A program made the translations under genes and the position numbers. From contig NZ_JAGXJY010000003.1 of assembly GCF_019091085.1 (NCBI RefSeq), positions 1 to 64,000 on the forward strand: a stretch of 64,000 nt of DNA, written 5' to 3'. The notes beneath the pieces were generated by a model. It was given only the letters and a program-made list of their open reading frames with translations, was not told the origin of the DNA and searched no databases. Positions 46,314 through 54,264 of the stretch are shown piece after piece. The stretch is from Mesorhizobium sp. GbtcB19 (GTDB lineage: Bacteria; Pseudomonadota; Alphaproteobacteria; Rhizobiales; Rhizobiaceae). The stretch's first letter is position 1. Every line of letters begins with the position of its first letter.

Positions 46314-46961
46314 TCAGTGAGTCGCCGCCCGCTTCTCCAGCCGCCGCGCATATTGCGTCAGCGGGAAGCACATGACGAAGAAGATCAGCGCCACCAGCCC
46401 GTAGACCTTGAACGGCTCGAAGGTGGCGTTGTTGATCGCGTTGGAGGTTCGCACCAGCTCCTCGAAGCCGATGATCGAGGTCAGCGCCGTCGATTTGATG
46501 AGCTGCACCAGGAAGCCGACGGTGGGCGCCCGGGTGATGGCAAAAGCCTGCGGCAGGATGATCAGCCTCAGTTCCTGCAGATAATGCAGGCCGAGGCTGG
46601 CGCCGGCGTCCCATTGCCCGCGTGGCAGCGCGTCGACGCCGCTGCGCCAGATCTCGGCCAGATAGGCGCTGGCGAAGAAGGTGAGGCCCAGCACCGCCGC
46701 CATCCATGGGTCGATGCGCAGTCCCAGCATCGGCAGGCCGAAGAACATCAGGAAGAGCTGCATCAACAGCGGCGTGCCCTGGAACAGCGCGATATAGCCC
46801 GAGGCGATCCGCTTCACCCATTTGTTTTTGGCGATGCGGAAGAACAAAACGATCAGCCCGACCAGCGCACCGCCGATGAAGGCCGCGAGCGATAACAGCA
46901 CCGTCCAGCGCGCGGCGAGCAGCAGATTGCGGACGATGTCCCAGAAGGTGAATTCGATCAT
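46314..46961 (-). CDS. Polar amino-acid ABC transporter permease
   Basis: A 215-residue HisM/GlnP-type permease with four to five hydrophobic helices and EAA loop ASLGLHYLQELRLIILPQAF. Its start overlaps the previous gene's stop (TCATGA). It pairs with the 46958-47626 gene. No ATPase gene follows; a MATE gene is convergent. Confidence 0.9.
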   Translation of the reverse strand: MIEFTFWDIVRNLLLAARWTVLLSLAAFIGGALVGLIVLFFRIAKNKWVKRIASGYIALFQGTPLLMQLFLMFFGLPMLGLRIDPWMAAVLGLTFFASAYLAEIWRSGVDALPRGQWDAGASLGLHYLQELRLIILPQAFAITRAPTVGFLVQLIKSTALTSIIGFEELVRTSNAINNATFEPFKVYGLVALIFFVMCFPLTQYARRLEKRAATH

Positions 46962-47626
46962 GACACACCTGATCCGAGCGCCCGGCGGCCGCCGCTGACC
47001 AGCAGCCGGCGCAGCCCCATCGACAGGCCGAGATAGACCATGGTCACCACAAAATAGGTCTCGAACGCGCGAAACGTGCGCGCCTGCAGCATGTCGGCCT
47101 CATAGGTCAGCTCGCGCACCGCGATCTGCGACACCACTGCCGATTCCAGCATCATGATGACGATCTGACTGGTCAGCGCCGGATAGATCACCTTCAGCGC
47201 CTGCGGCAGCACGATCTTGATGAACACCTGGCGTGGCCTCAGCCCGAGCGCCAGTGCGGCTTCCGTCTGCCCGCGCGGCACGGCGTCGAGCCCGGCGCCG
47301 ACGATCTCGATCGTGTAGGCCGCCATGTTGAGCGTCATCGCCAGCATCGCGGCCAGGATCGGGTCGAGCCGAATGCCGAGGCTGGGCAGGCCGAAGAAGA
47401 TGAAGAACAGCTGCACCAGGAACGGCGTGTTGCGCATCACCTCGACATAGATGCCGATCGCCAGCTTGAGCGGCTTGGGACCATTTCGTTTGCCGGCAGC
47501 GCCGAGGATGCTGAGGAAGGTTCCCGCGAGCGTGGTGACGGCGATCAAAAGGATCGTCGTCGCCGCGCCGCGCGCGATTGCGCCCACGGCACCCGCAAGC
47601 CAGCCGAAGTCGAGGCTGTAGCCCAT
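46958..47626 (-). CDS. Polar amino-acid ABC transporter permease
   Basis: A 222-residue HisQ/GlnP-type permease with EAA loop ALALGLRPRQVFIKIVLPQALKV and the family motif RNTPFLVQLFFIFFGLP. It is preceded by two hairpins that separate it from the binding-protein gene. It forms the channel with the next gene product. Confidence 0.9.
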   Translation of the reverse strand: MGYSLDFGWLAGAVGAIARGAATTILLIAVTTLAGTFLSILGAAGKRNGPKPLKLAIGIYVEVMRNTPFLVQLFFIFFGLPSLGIRLDPILAAMLAMTLNMAAYTIEIVGAGLDAVPRGQTEAALALGLRPRQVFIKIVLPQALKVIYPALTSQIVIMMLESAVVSQIAVRELTYEADMLQARTFRAFETYFVVTMVYLGLSMGLRRLLVSGGRRALGSGVS

Positions 47627-47660
47627 GGCGATTGACCTTGTTGGAGGCGCCTGACCTAGA

Positions 47661-47704
47661 GCAATCCCAGGAAAAGTGCGAAGCGGCTTTCCGTCCGGAA
47701 TTGC
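47661..47704. repeat. GCAATTCC palindrome (family F), copy 2
   Basis: GCAATCCCAGGAAAAGTGCG...GTCCGGAATTGC. It lies between binding-protein and permease genes, just after another hairpin. Confidence 0.8.
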
Positions 47705-47723
47705 GTGAAAACAAAGAGGAGAG

Positions 47724-47751
47724 GGTTCGGCGCCTGTTACGGCGCCGAACC
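47724..47751 (-). terminator. Stem-loop after the amino-acid binding-protein gene
   Basis: GGTTCGGCGCC-N6-GGCGCCGAACC is a perfect 11-bp stem beginning 9 bp after the binding-protein stop. On the transcribed strand a T-rich stretch (TCTTTGTTTTC) follows. It is probably a partial terminator inside the operon. Confidence 0.7.
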
Positions 47752-47759
47752 GATCGGCA

Positions 47760-48560
47760 TCAATCCTTGAGATTGTCGGGATTGAGCGGCGTCTTCAGCC
47801 AGGCCTTCGAGCTCTCGTCGAGCTTGCCGTCGGCGAGCATCTTGGCGACCGCGTCGTTCACCGCCTTCTTCAGCCGGTCCTCGTTCTTGTTGAGGCCGAT
47901 ATGCGAGGGCGAGGTCAACAGCTGGAACTTCTGCTCCGGCTGCAGCGCGTCCTGCTTGGCCAGCACCTGGGCGCCGACATCGTTGCCGACCACCATCAGC
48001 TGCGTCTGGCCGGAGATGAAGGCCTGGATGACGGAATTGTAGTTGTCGAAGCGGCGGATGTCGGCCGAAGCCGGCGCAGCCGCGGTCAGCGAGGTGTCCT
48101 CCAGCGTGCCGCGATTGACGGCGATCGACTTGTCGGCGAGGTCCTCCTTGCCTTTCACGGCCGTTGCTTTCGGCCCAATGACGGCGATGTAGTAGGGCGC
48201 GTAGGCGGCGGCGAAGTCGATCACCTGCTCGCGTTCCTTGGAATAGCCGACGCTCATCAGGATATCGACGCGCTTGTCGGTGAGATAAGGGATGCGGTTC
48301 TGGCCGGTGACGCTGACCAGGTTGAGCTTCACCTTCAAGGAATCGGCGATCGCCTGCGCCACGTCGATGTCATAGCCCTTGATGCTCATATCGGCACTGG
48401 CCGAGGAGAAGGGCGGGAAGTCCGAGAAGATGCCGACATTGATGGCGCCGGCCTTGGTGATGTCGTCGACAGCATCGGCCTTGGCCTGCGTGGCCAGACC
48501 GGCGGCGCCGAGCAGCATGGCTGCCGCGATGGCGGATTTCAGAGCATTGCGAAGAGTCAT
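47760..48560 (-). CDS. Polar amino-acid ABC transporter substrate-binding protein
   Basis: A 266-residue periplasmic binding protein of family 3 with signal peptide (MTLRNALKSAIAAAMLLGAAGLATQAKA) and typical INVGIFSDFPPFSSASADMSIKGYDIDVAQAIADSL. The conserved Arg and Asp of amino-acid ligand binding lie in that type of context. The agmatinase-family gene immediately upstream suggests arginine, agmatine or a guanidino compound as ligand (inference). Confidence 0.9.
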   Translation of the reverse strand: MTLRNALKSAIAAAMLLGAAGLATQAKADAVDDITKAGAINVGIFSDFPPFSSASADMSIKGYDIDVAQAIADSLKVKLNLVSVTGQNRIPYLTDKRVDILMSVGYSKEREQVIDFAAAYAPYYIAVIGPKATAVKGKEDLADKSIAVNRGTLEDTSLTAAAPASADIRRFDNYNSVIQAFISGQTQLMVVGNDVGAQVLAKQDALQPEQKFQLLTSPSHIGLNKNEDRLKKAVNDAVAKMLADGKLDESSKAWLKTPLNPDNLKD

Positions 48561-48632
48561 GGTTATTCCCCTGCTGGAAGCTTGTTGTTGAAACCGGCCG
48601 CCGGCTCCAGCGCGGCGGCCGTATTGGCTTCA

Positions 48633-48675
48633 GCAATTCCAGGAAAGTGGGATGCAGTTTTCCGTCCGGAATTGC
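48633..48675. repeat. GCAATTCC palindrome (family F), copy 3
   Basis: GCAATTCCAGGAAAGTGGGA...TCCGTCCGGAATTGC, located between the ureohydrolase stop and the binding-protein start. It may form a hairpin in the operon transcript. Confidence 0.8.
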
Positions 48676-48689
48676 CCGATTGATTGGCC

Positions 48690-49745
48690 TTAGCCCTTCT
48701 TGATCGCCGGGCTGAACACCATCAGGCTCAGGATCTCGAAGAGGACCTGGGCGCCGACATGGGCGGTGTTGGTGGTCGCGTCATATTGCGGCGCCACCTC
48801 GACGACGTCGCCGCCGACGATGTTGAGGCCTTTCAGGCCGCGCAGTAATTCGAGCACTTCGCGCGTCGTCAGCCCGCCCACTTCCGGCGTGCCGGTGCCC
48901 GGCGCGAAGGCCGGATCGATGCTGTCGACGTCGAAGGAGATGTAGGTCGGCCCGTCGCCGACTATTCTGCGCGCCTTCTCGATGATCGCCGGAATGCCGA
49001 GCCCGGTCACCTCCTCGGCATGGACGACCGTCATGCCGGACTCGTAGGTGAACTCCCACAGATATTCGGCCGAGCCGCGGATGCCGATCTGGATCGTGCG
49101 CGAGGGGTCGAGCACGCCGTCCAGCACCGCGTTGCGGAACGGTCCGCCATGGTGGAACTTGGTCATGTCGAACAGCCCGCTGGTGTCGCAATGGGCGTCG
49201 ATATGGATCATGCCGACCGGAGCCTTCTTGCCGACCGCCTTCAGGATCGGATGGCTGATCGAGTGGTCGCCGCCGACCGAGAGCGGCAGCACGCCGGCAT
49301 CGACGATCTGGTTGGTGCGCTTTTCGATGTCCTCATGGCTGATTTCCAGCCGGTAGCGGCTGCGGAACGGGGTATCGCCGATGTCGGCGACGCGCAACTC
49401 ATGCGTCGGCGCGCATTCCAGCACATGGTTGTAGGGGCCGATACGCTCGATGGTGCGCAACGCGCGCGGCCCGAAGCGCGAGCCGGGGCGGTTGGTGACG
49501 CCGAGATCCATTGGCACGCCGATCATCGCCACCTGCAGGTCGCCGAAATCCGGGTTCTCGGCGGCGATCTCGCGGTAAGGCGCGGCGAGGAAGGTCGGGA
49601 CGCCGGAATAGGGGGCAAGGCGCGTGCCCGACTTGTTGAAGATCTTGTCGGCGACCTTGCGGAATTTCGGGTCGAACATTTCGCCGCCATGGCTCTCGCC
49701 ATATTTGCGGCGCAACGCTTCGAGCTTGCCGCGATCGTAACCCAT
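48690..49745 (-). CDS. Ureohydrolase, agmatinase family
   Basis: A 351-residue binuclear metal hydrolase of the arginase/agmatinase family, which release urea from a guanidino compound. Metal-ligand motifs are complete: GGDHS, DAHCDTSG and SFDVDSIDPAFAPGTGTPE. It has a ~60-residue N-terminal extension ahead of the agmatinase core (which begins about VAMIGVPMDLG), a feature of guanidinobutyrase-like and related enzymes, so the substrate may be agmatine, 4-guanidinobutyrate or another guanidine. The start at 49745 follows GAGGAGG. Divergent LysR gene is 203 bp away; the downstream ABC genes likely import the substrate. Released urea would feed the urease at 15-25 kb. Confidence 0.88.
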   Translation of the reverse strand: MGYDRGKLEALRRKYGESHGGEMFDPKFRKVADKIFNKSGTRLAPYSGVPTFLAAPYREIAAENPDFGDLQVAMIGVPMDLGVTNRPGSRFGPRALRTIERIGPYNHVLECAPTHELRVADIGDTPFRSRYRLEISHEDIEKRTNQIVDAGVLPLSVGGDHSISHPILKAVGKKAPVGMIHIDAHCDTSGLFDMTKFHHGGPFRNAVLDGVLDPSRTIQIGIRGSAEYLWEFTYESGMTVVHAEEVTGLGIPAIIEKARRIVGDGPTYISFDVDSIDPAFAPGTGTPEVGGLTTREVLELLRGLKGLNIVGGDVVEVAPQYDATTNTAHVGAQVLFEILSLMVFSPAIKKG

Positions 49746-49917
49746 GTCCGGTCCTCCTCTGCTTGCTGCCCGCACGAACGGTTGGCCAAGCCAGCCTGTT
49801 GCCCGGCTGGATCGTTGCCGCTGTTCCTGCGGATTTCACGTCTCTTGAAAGCTGTTCCGGGTAAAAGTGTCGGGCAGCCGCATTGAAAAATCAATTGATA
49901 TTGTTAGGGTCTTTGCT

Positions 49918-49932
49918 GTGAGAAAATCTCAC
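49918..49932 (+). promoter_or_regulatory. LysR-type operator (T-N11-A palindrome) in the divergent promoter region
   Basis: GTGAGAAAATCTCAC is a perfect dyad with 6-bp arms and contains the LysR signature T-N11-A. It lies 17 bp before the LysR start codon. A second palindrome ATCAATTGAT is at 49890-49899. Both suit binding by the adjacent LysR protein. Confidence 0.45.
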
Positions 49933-49948
49933 AAAGTAGGAGGTCTCC

Positions 49949-50932
49949 ATGGCCAAACGCCTGCCGCCGCTGAACCCGCTGCGCGCCTTCGAAGCCACGG
50001 CGCGGCATGCCTCGCTGACCAAGGCGGCGGGTGAGCTCAATGTCACCCATGGCGCAATCAGCCACCAGATCAAGGCGCTCGAACAGTCGCTCGGCGTGAA
50101 ACTCTTCGAGCGCAGCGGCCAGCGCGTGAAGCTGACGCCGCATGGCGCGGAATTCCTGCCGGCCGTCTCTACCGCCTTCGAGGGCATCGCCGCCGCCACG
50201 CAGCGCATGACGCGGCCGGCGAGCGCCGGTGCGCTGTCGGTGTCCTGCGTGCCGGCATTGTTGCTGCTCTGGATGACGCCGCGGCTCGGCTCCTTCACCG
50301 CGCAATATCCCGACATCCAGCTCACCCTGATCCCGTCCAACGACGCCCGCGATATCCGCGCCCCCGAGATCGATGTCTGCGTGCACTATGGCGACGGCAG
50401 CTGGACCGATTGCTGGATGCGCAAATGGTCCGGGCTGGAGCTCTTTCCCGTGGTCAGCCCGACGCTGATCAACAACCGCCCGATCCGCAGCGTGCGCGAC
50501 CTTGCCGATCATGTCTTCCTGCATGGCGACGACGGCCGCGAATGGCACACCTGGCTGGCCGCCGCCGATGCGCTCGATCTGGAGCGCGGCCGCCGCCATC
50601 ATCTGGGCGACGCGCGCATGGCGACGGAGGCCGCCGTCCACGGCCATGGCGTCGCGCTCGGCGATTCTGTCACCGCGCGCGCCTTGCTCGCCAGGGGCAT
50701 GCTCGTCGCTCCCTTCACATTGTCGGTGCCGGCGGTCGACGATTTCTACGTCGTGTGCCGCAACGAGATGCGCTCGGCGCCGATCGTCCAGCTCTTCATC
50801 GATTGGCTGTTCGCCGAGAAGGAACAGGATGAGGGCCGCGCCGACGCACCGGTGGCCGGCCGTGTGCCCAGCCGCAGGAAACGTCCGTCGCTCAAGGTGA
50901 TAGGCGCCAGAGCAATTCCAGGAAAAGTGTGA
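49949..50932 (+). CDS. LysR-family transcriptional regulator (GcvA-like)
   Basis: A 327-residue LysR regulator with N-terminal winged helix-turn-helix (LNPLRAFEATARHASLTKAAGELNVTHGAISHQIKALEQSLG) and effector-binding domain. TAGGAGG is ideal upstream. It is divergent from the ureohydrolase gene and probably its regulator. The end is odd: the last ~6 residues (AIPGKV) and the stop codon are encoded by a family-F palindrome at 50912-50955, so the C-terminus may have been changed by repeat insertion. Confidence 0.9.
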   Translation: MAKRLPPLNPLRAFEATARHASLTKAAGELNVTHGAISHQIKALEQSLGVKLFERSGQRVKLTPHGAEFLPAVSTAFEGIAAATQRMTRPASAGALSVSCVPALLLLWMTPRLGSFTAQYPDIQLTLIPSNDARDIRAPEIDVCVHYGDGSWTDCWMRKWSGLELFPVVSPTLINNRPIRSVRDLADHVFLHGDDGREWHTWLAAADALDLERGRRHHLGDARMATEAAVHGHGVALGDSVTARALLARGMLVAPFTLSVPAVDDFYVVCRNEMRSAPIVQLFIDWLFAEKEQDEGRADAPVAGRVPSRRKRPSLKVIGARAIPGKV

Positions 50933-50955
50933 AACGGTTTTCCGTCCGGAATTGC
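50912..50955. repeat. GCAATTCC palindrome (family F), copy 4, overlapping the LysR 3' end
   Basis: GCAATTCCAGGAAAAGTGTG followed by AAACGGTTTTCCGTCCGGAATTGC. The TGA stop of the LysR gene lies inside the repeat. Confidence 0.85.
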
Positions 50956-51080
50956 TCGAAAACAAAAAAGCTCCAAAACAGCGTCTTGATGGCTGGACTT
51001 GCATAGCTGGTTTTTGTCAGGCCAGCTTGCAAAGCAGGAAGCGCGTTCGAAAATACAGTGCTAAGAGGCAGTTGGCTAAG

Positions 51081-51122
51081 GCAATTCCAGGAGAACCGAG
51101 ACGGTTTTCCCTCCGGAATTGC
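51081..51122. repeat. GCAATTCC palindrome (family F), copy 5
   Basis: GCAATTCCAGGAGAACCGAG...TCCCTCCGGAATTGC, 126 bp right of copy 4 in the same orientation; the ~125 bases between the two show no feature. Confidence 0.8.
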
Positions 51123-51186
51123 TAAAACAAGGACTTGAGGCGTGACGCCCGCGTTTCCGTGCGTTGTGCTTTATGGATGAGCGAGC

Positions 51187-52491
51187 ATGGCAAAGACCGA
51201 TATAGCGCGGCGCGTCTACAACCACACCTGGAAGCTGGACCCGATCGTCCGCAGCCTGCTGGACACGGACTTCTACAAGCTTTTGATGCTGCAGATGATC
51301 TGGGGCATGTATCCCAAGGTCGACGCCACCTTCTCGCTGATCAACCGCACGACCTCGGTGCGCCTCGCCGACGAGATCGACGAGCAGGAACTGCGCGACC
51401 AACTCGACCATGCCCGCACGCTGCGTTTCTCCAAAAAGGAGATGATCTGGCTGGGCGGCAACAATTTCTATGGGCGCAAGCAGATCTTCGAGCCGGAATT
51501 CCTCGCCTGGCTGGAGGGTTTCCGGCTGCCCGACTACGAGCTTTCCAGGCGCGACGGCCAGTACGAACTCTCCTTCCCCGGCCCCTGGATGTACACCACG
51601 CTTTGGGAAATCCCGGCGCTGGCCATCATCAACGAGCTTCGCTCCCGCGCGGCCATGCGCTCCTACGGCCCCTTCGCGCTCGACGTGCTCTATGCCCGCG
51701 CCAAGGCCAAGATGTGGGCCAAGACCGAGCGGCTGAAGGCGCTGCCCGGCATCCGCATCTCCGATTTCGGCACGCGCAGGCGGCATTCCTTCCTCTGGCA
51801 GCGCTGGTGCGTCGAGGCGCTGAAGGAAGGCATCGGCGAGGCCTTCACCGGCACCTCCAACGTGCTTCTGGCCATGGACAACGATCTCGAAGCGCTCGGC
51901 ACCAATGCGCATGAACTGCCGATGGTCTTTGCCGCCCTTGCCAATTCCGAGCAGGAATTGCGCGAGGCGCCCTACAAGGTGCTGCAGGACTGGCAACGCT
52001 ACTACGGCGGCAATCTCTTGATCGTGCTGCCCGATGCCTTTGGCACGGATTCCTTCCTGCGCGACGCGCCGGACTGGGTCGCCGACTGGACCGGCTTCCG
52101 CCCCGACAGCGCTCCCCCGATCGAGGGCGGCGAAAAAATCATCGACTGGTGGCGCAAGAAGGGCAAGGACCCGAAGCAGAAGCTGCTCATCTTCTCCGAC
52201 GGCCTCGAGGTCGAGACCATCGAGGAGACCTACAGGCATTTCCGCGGCAAGGTGCGCATGTCCTTCGGCTGGGGCACCAACCTCACCAACGACTTCGAAG
52301 GCTGCGCCCCGACGGAAACCGACAGCCTCGATGCGATTTCGCTGGTCTGCAAGGTGACGGAAGCCAACGGGCGGCCGGCGGTGAAGCTGTCGGACAACCC
52401 GGCCAAGGCGACCGGGGATGAGAAGGAGATCAAACGGTATCTGCGGATCTTTGGCGAGAAGGGGCGGGTGGAGCAGCTGGTCAAGGTGTGA
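51187..52491 (+). CDS. pncB: Nicotinate phosphoribosyltransferase
   Basis: A 434-residue enzyme of NAD salvage that joins nicotinate to phosphoribosyl pyrophosphate to give nicotinate mononucleotide. Family landmarks include [14 protein letters not shown] near residue 23, [14 protein letters not shown] (with the phosphorylatable His) and [11 protein letters not shown] near the end. Full length. The preceding spacer holds two palindromes. The nicotinamidase that makes its substrate is at 60900-61514, 8 kb away. Confidence 0.95.
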   Translation: MAKTDIARRVYNHTWKLDPIVRSLLDTDFYKLLMLQMIWGMYPKVDATFSLINRTTSVRLADEIDEQELRDQLDHARTLRFSKKEMIWLGGNNFYGRKQIFEPEFLAWLEGFRLPDYELSRRDGQYELSFPGPWMYTTLWEIPALAIINELRSRAAMRSYGPFALDVLYARAKAKMWAKTERLKALPGIRISDFGTRRRHSFLWQRWCVEALKEGIGEAFTGTSNVLLAMDNDLEALGTNAHELPMVFAALANSEQELREAPYKVLQDWQRYYGGNLLIVLPDAFGTDSFLRDAPDWVADWTGFRPDSAPPIEGGEKIIDWWRKKGKDPKQKLLIFSDGLEVETIEETYRHFRGKVRMSFGWGTNLTNDFEGCAPTETDSLDAISLVCKVTEANGRPAVKLSDNPAKATGDEKEIKRYLRIFGEKGRVEQLVKV

Positions 52492-52540
52492 GGGTGGCTC
52501 AAATGGAATTTCGGATAATCGGATAACTTGAGTTCCCGCC

Positions 52541-52699
52541 CACCCCCCTCTGTCCTGCCGGACATCTCCCCCGCAAGGGGGGAGATTGGCAGCTTCGAGC
52601 ACCCCGCCCTTTTCTGCACCTCTGAAAATTGGCGAAAGCCAAGGCGACATCCGATCTCCCCCCTTGCGGGGGAGATGTCCGGCAGGACAGAGGGGGGTG
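52541..52699. repeat. 159-bp inverted-repeat element, family A, copy 2
   Basis: Arms CACCCCCCTCTGTCCTGCCG and CGGCAGGACAGAGGGGGGTG with inner ATCTCCCCCGCAAGGGGGGAGAT pairs; identical in length to the 5832-5990 copy. Its right end overlaps the likely GTG start of the following gene. Confidence 0.85.
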
Positions 52700-54108
52700 T
52701 GAAGGATCACGACGCTGGCGTTGTTCTCGCATCAGCCACCACCCTCGCCCTCCTCCCCACCTCCGCCTTTGCCCACGCCTCCGACCGCGGCCACGTCCTG
52801 CTTCTGCCCACCGGCTATTACATCGCCGGCGGCGCGCTGGCTGTCGCCGTCAGCTTCCTCGTCCTGGCGCTGCTGCCGCCCGCCGTCCTCGACAATTTCT
52901 GGCGCCGCCGCCTACCGTTATTCACCTTCGGCGACGCCCCGCGCATCCTCATCAGCCTGATTTCCTTTGCCGGCTTCGCACTTCTCGTCGCCGCTGGCCT
53001 CTTCGGCAGCCGCGATCCACTCTCCAACCCGCTGCCGTTGGTCGTCTGGACGCTGCTCTGGGCCGGCTTCACGCTGCTGCAGGGCGTGCTCGGCGATCTC
53101 TGGTCGTGGCTCAATCCATGGTACGGCCCTTGGCGCGTTGCATCTCGTGTCTTCGCCCTTGATACCGCAAAGCCACCACGCCTGCCGTCATGGCTCGGCT
53201 ACTGGCCGGCCTTCGCGCTGTTCTTCGCCTTCGCCTGGTTCGAACTGATTGATCCGGCCCCCGATGATCCGGCCCGCCTAGCCTTTGCCGCCGGCCTCTA
53301 CTGGCTGGTCAGCTTCACCGCCATGCTGGCTTTCGGCTACGACGGCTGGAGCAGGCGCGGCGAATTCCTGACCGTTTTTTTCTCGATGGTCGCCCGCTTC
53401 GCGCCGTTCGAACGCGTCGACGGCCGGCTCGGCCTCTGCTGGCCCGGCGCGAAGCTGCTCGCCGGCGAGCCGCTGCCGCAGAGCGGTACGGCTTTCCTCT
53501 TGCTGGCCCTGTCCTCGGTATCCTTCGACGGCCTGTCGAAAACCTTCTTCTGGCTCGGCCTCTTCGGCATCAATCCGCTGGAATATCCTGGCCGCACCGC
53601 GCTGATCGGCATCGGCAGTTTCGGTCTCGTGCTGACCTTCGTCCTGCTCGCGGCCGTGTTTGCTCTTGCCGTCATTCTCGGCCAGCGCCTCGCCGGCGAT
53701 AAGCATTCTTTCGGCGAGGCAGCCGGCCTGCTGGTCTGGTCGATCGTGCCGATCGCGCTTGCCTACCATATCGCGCATTACCTCACCGTGCTGCTCGTCG
53801 ACGGCCAGTACGCGCTGGTCGCCCTGTCAGACCCGTTCGCGTTGGGCTGGGATCTGTTTGGCACCGCCAATAGGATGGTCGAGGCCGGCGTCGTCGCCGG
53901 TGCCCAGTCGGCCTGGTGGCTGTGGAACATCCAGGCCGGTGTGATCATCGCCGGCCATGTGCTGGCGGTGCTCGTCGCCCATGGCCTTGCCTGGCGTCTC
54001 CACAAACAACCATCGCGCGCCGCCCTCAGCCAGTTGCCGCTCACCTTGCTGATGATCGCCTACACGATCTTCGGCCTGTGGTTGCTTGCCACGCCGACCG
54101 CCGGATGA
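52699..54108 (+). CDS. Polytopic membrane protein of unknown function, start within a repeat
   Basis: A ~469-residue integral membrane protein with about ten to eleven hydrophobic helices. The N-terminus looks like a signal (ASATTLALLPTSAFAHASDRGHVLLLPTGYYIAGG). Tryptophan-rich motifs such as LGDLWSWLNPWYGPW and SFDGLSKTFFWLGLFGINPLEYPG recur in relatives, which to my recollection are sometimes labelled fenitrothion hydrolase; I cannot verify that. The GTG at 52699 coincides with the last bases of a family-A repeat, whose GAGGGGGG could serve as ribosome binding site; an earlier in-frame ATG at 52528 would translate the whole repeat. It precedes the liv-type operon by 156 bp and may be functionally linked. 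Confidence 0.7.
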   Translation: MKDHDAGVVLASATTLALLPTSAFAHASDRGHVLLLPTGYYIAGGALAVAVSFLVLALLPPAVLDNFWRRRLPLFTFGDAPRILISLISFAGFALLVAAGLFGSRDPLSNPLPLVVWTLLWAGFTLLQGVLGDLWSWLNPWYGPWRVASRVFALDTAKPPRLPSWLGYWPAFALFFAFAWFELIDPAPDDPARLAFAAGLYWLVSFTAMLAFGYDGWSRRGEFLTVFFSMVARFAPFERVDGRLGLCWPGAKLLAGEPLPQSGTAFLLLALSSVSFDGLSKTFFWLGLFGINPLEYPGRTALIGIGSFGLVLTFVLLAAVFALAVILGQRLAGDKHSFGEAAGLLVWSIVPIALAYHIAHYLTVLLVDGQYALVALSDPFALGWDLFGTANRMVEAGVVAGAQSAWWLWNIQAGVIIAGHVLAVLVAHGLAWRLHKQPSRAALSQLPLTLLMIAYTIFGLWLLATPTAG

Positions 54109-54264
54109 CACAAGAGCGTGCCAACAATGCCGTCGGGTAAAGCTCGCTTGCCAGGCCAAAGCTTTGGTGATTTAGTTTGTACACATGCAATTTTTCCATC
54201 CTTCGGAAGGGGATGGATTAGCCGCCTTATCGCTGGTCAAGACTGAAAAAACAGGGGAACGGAC

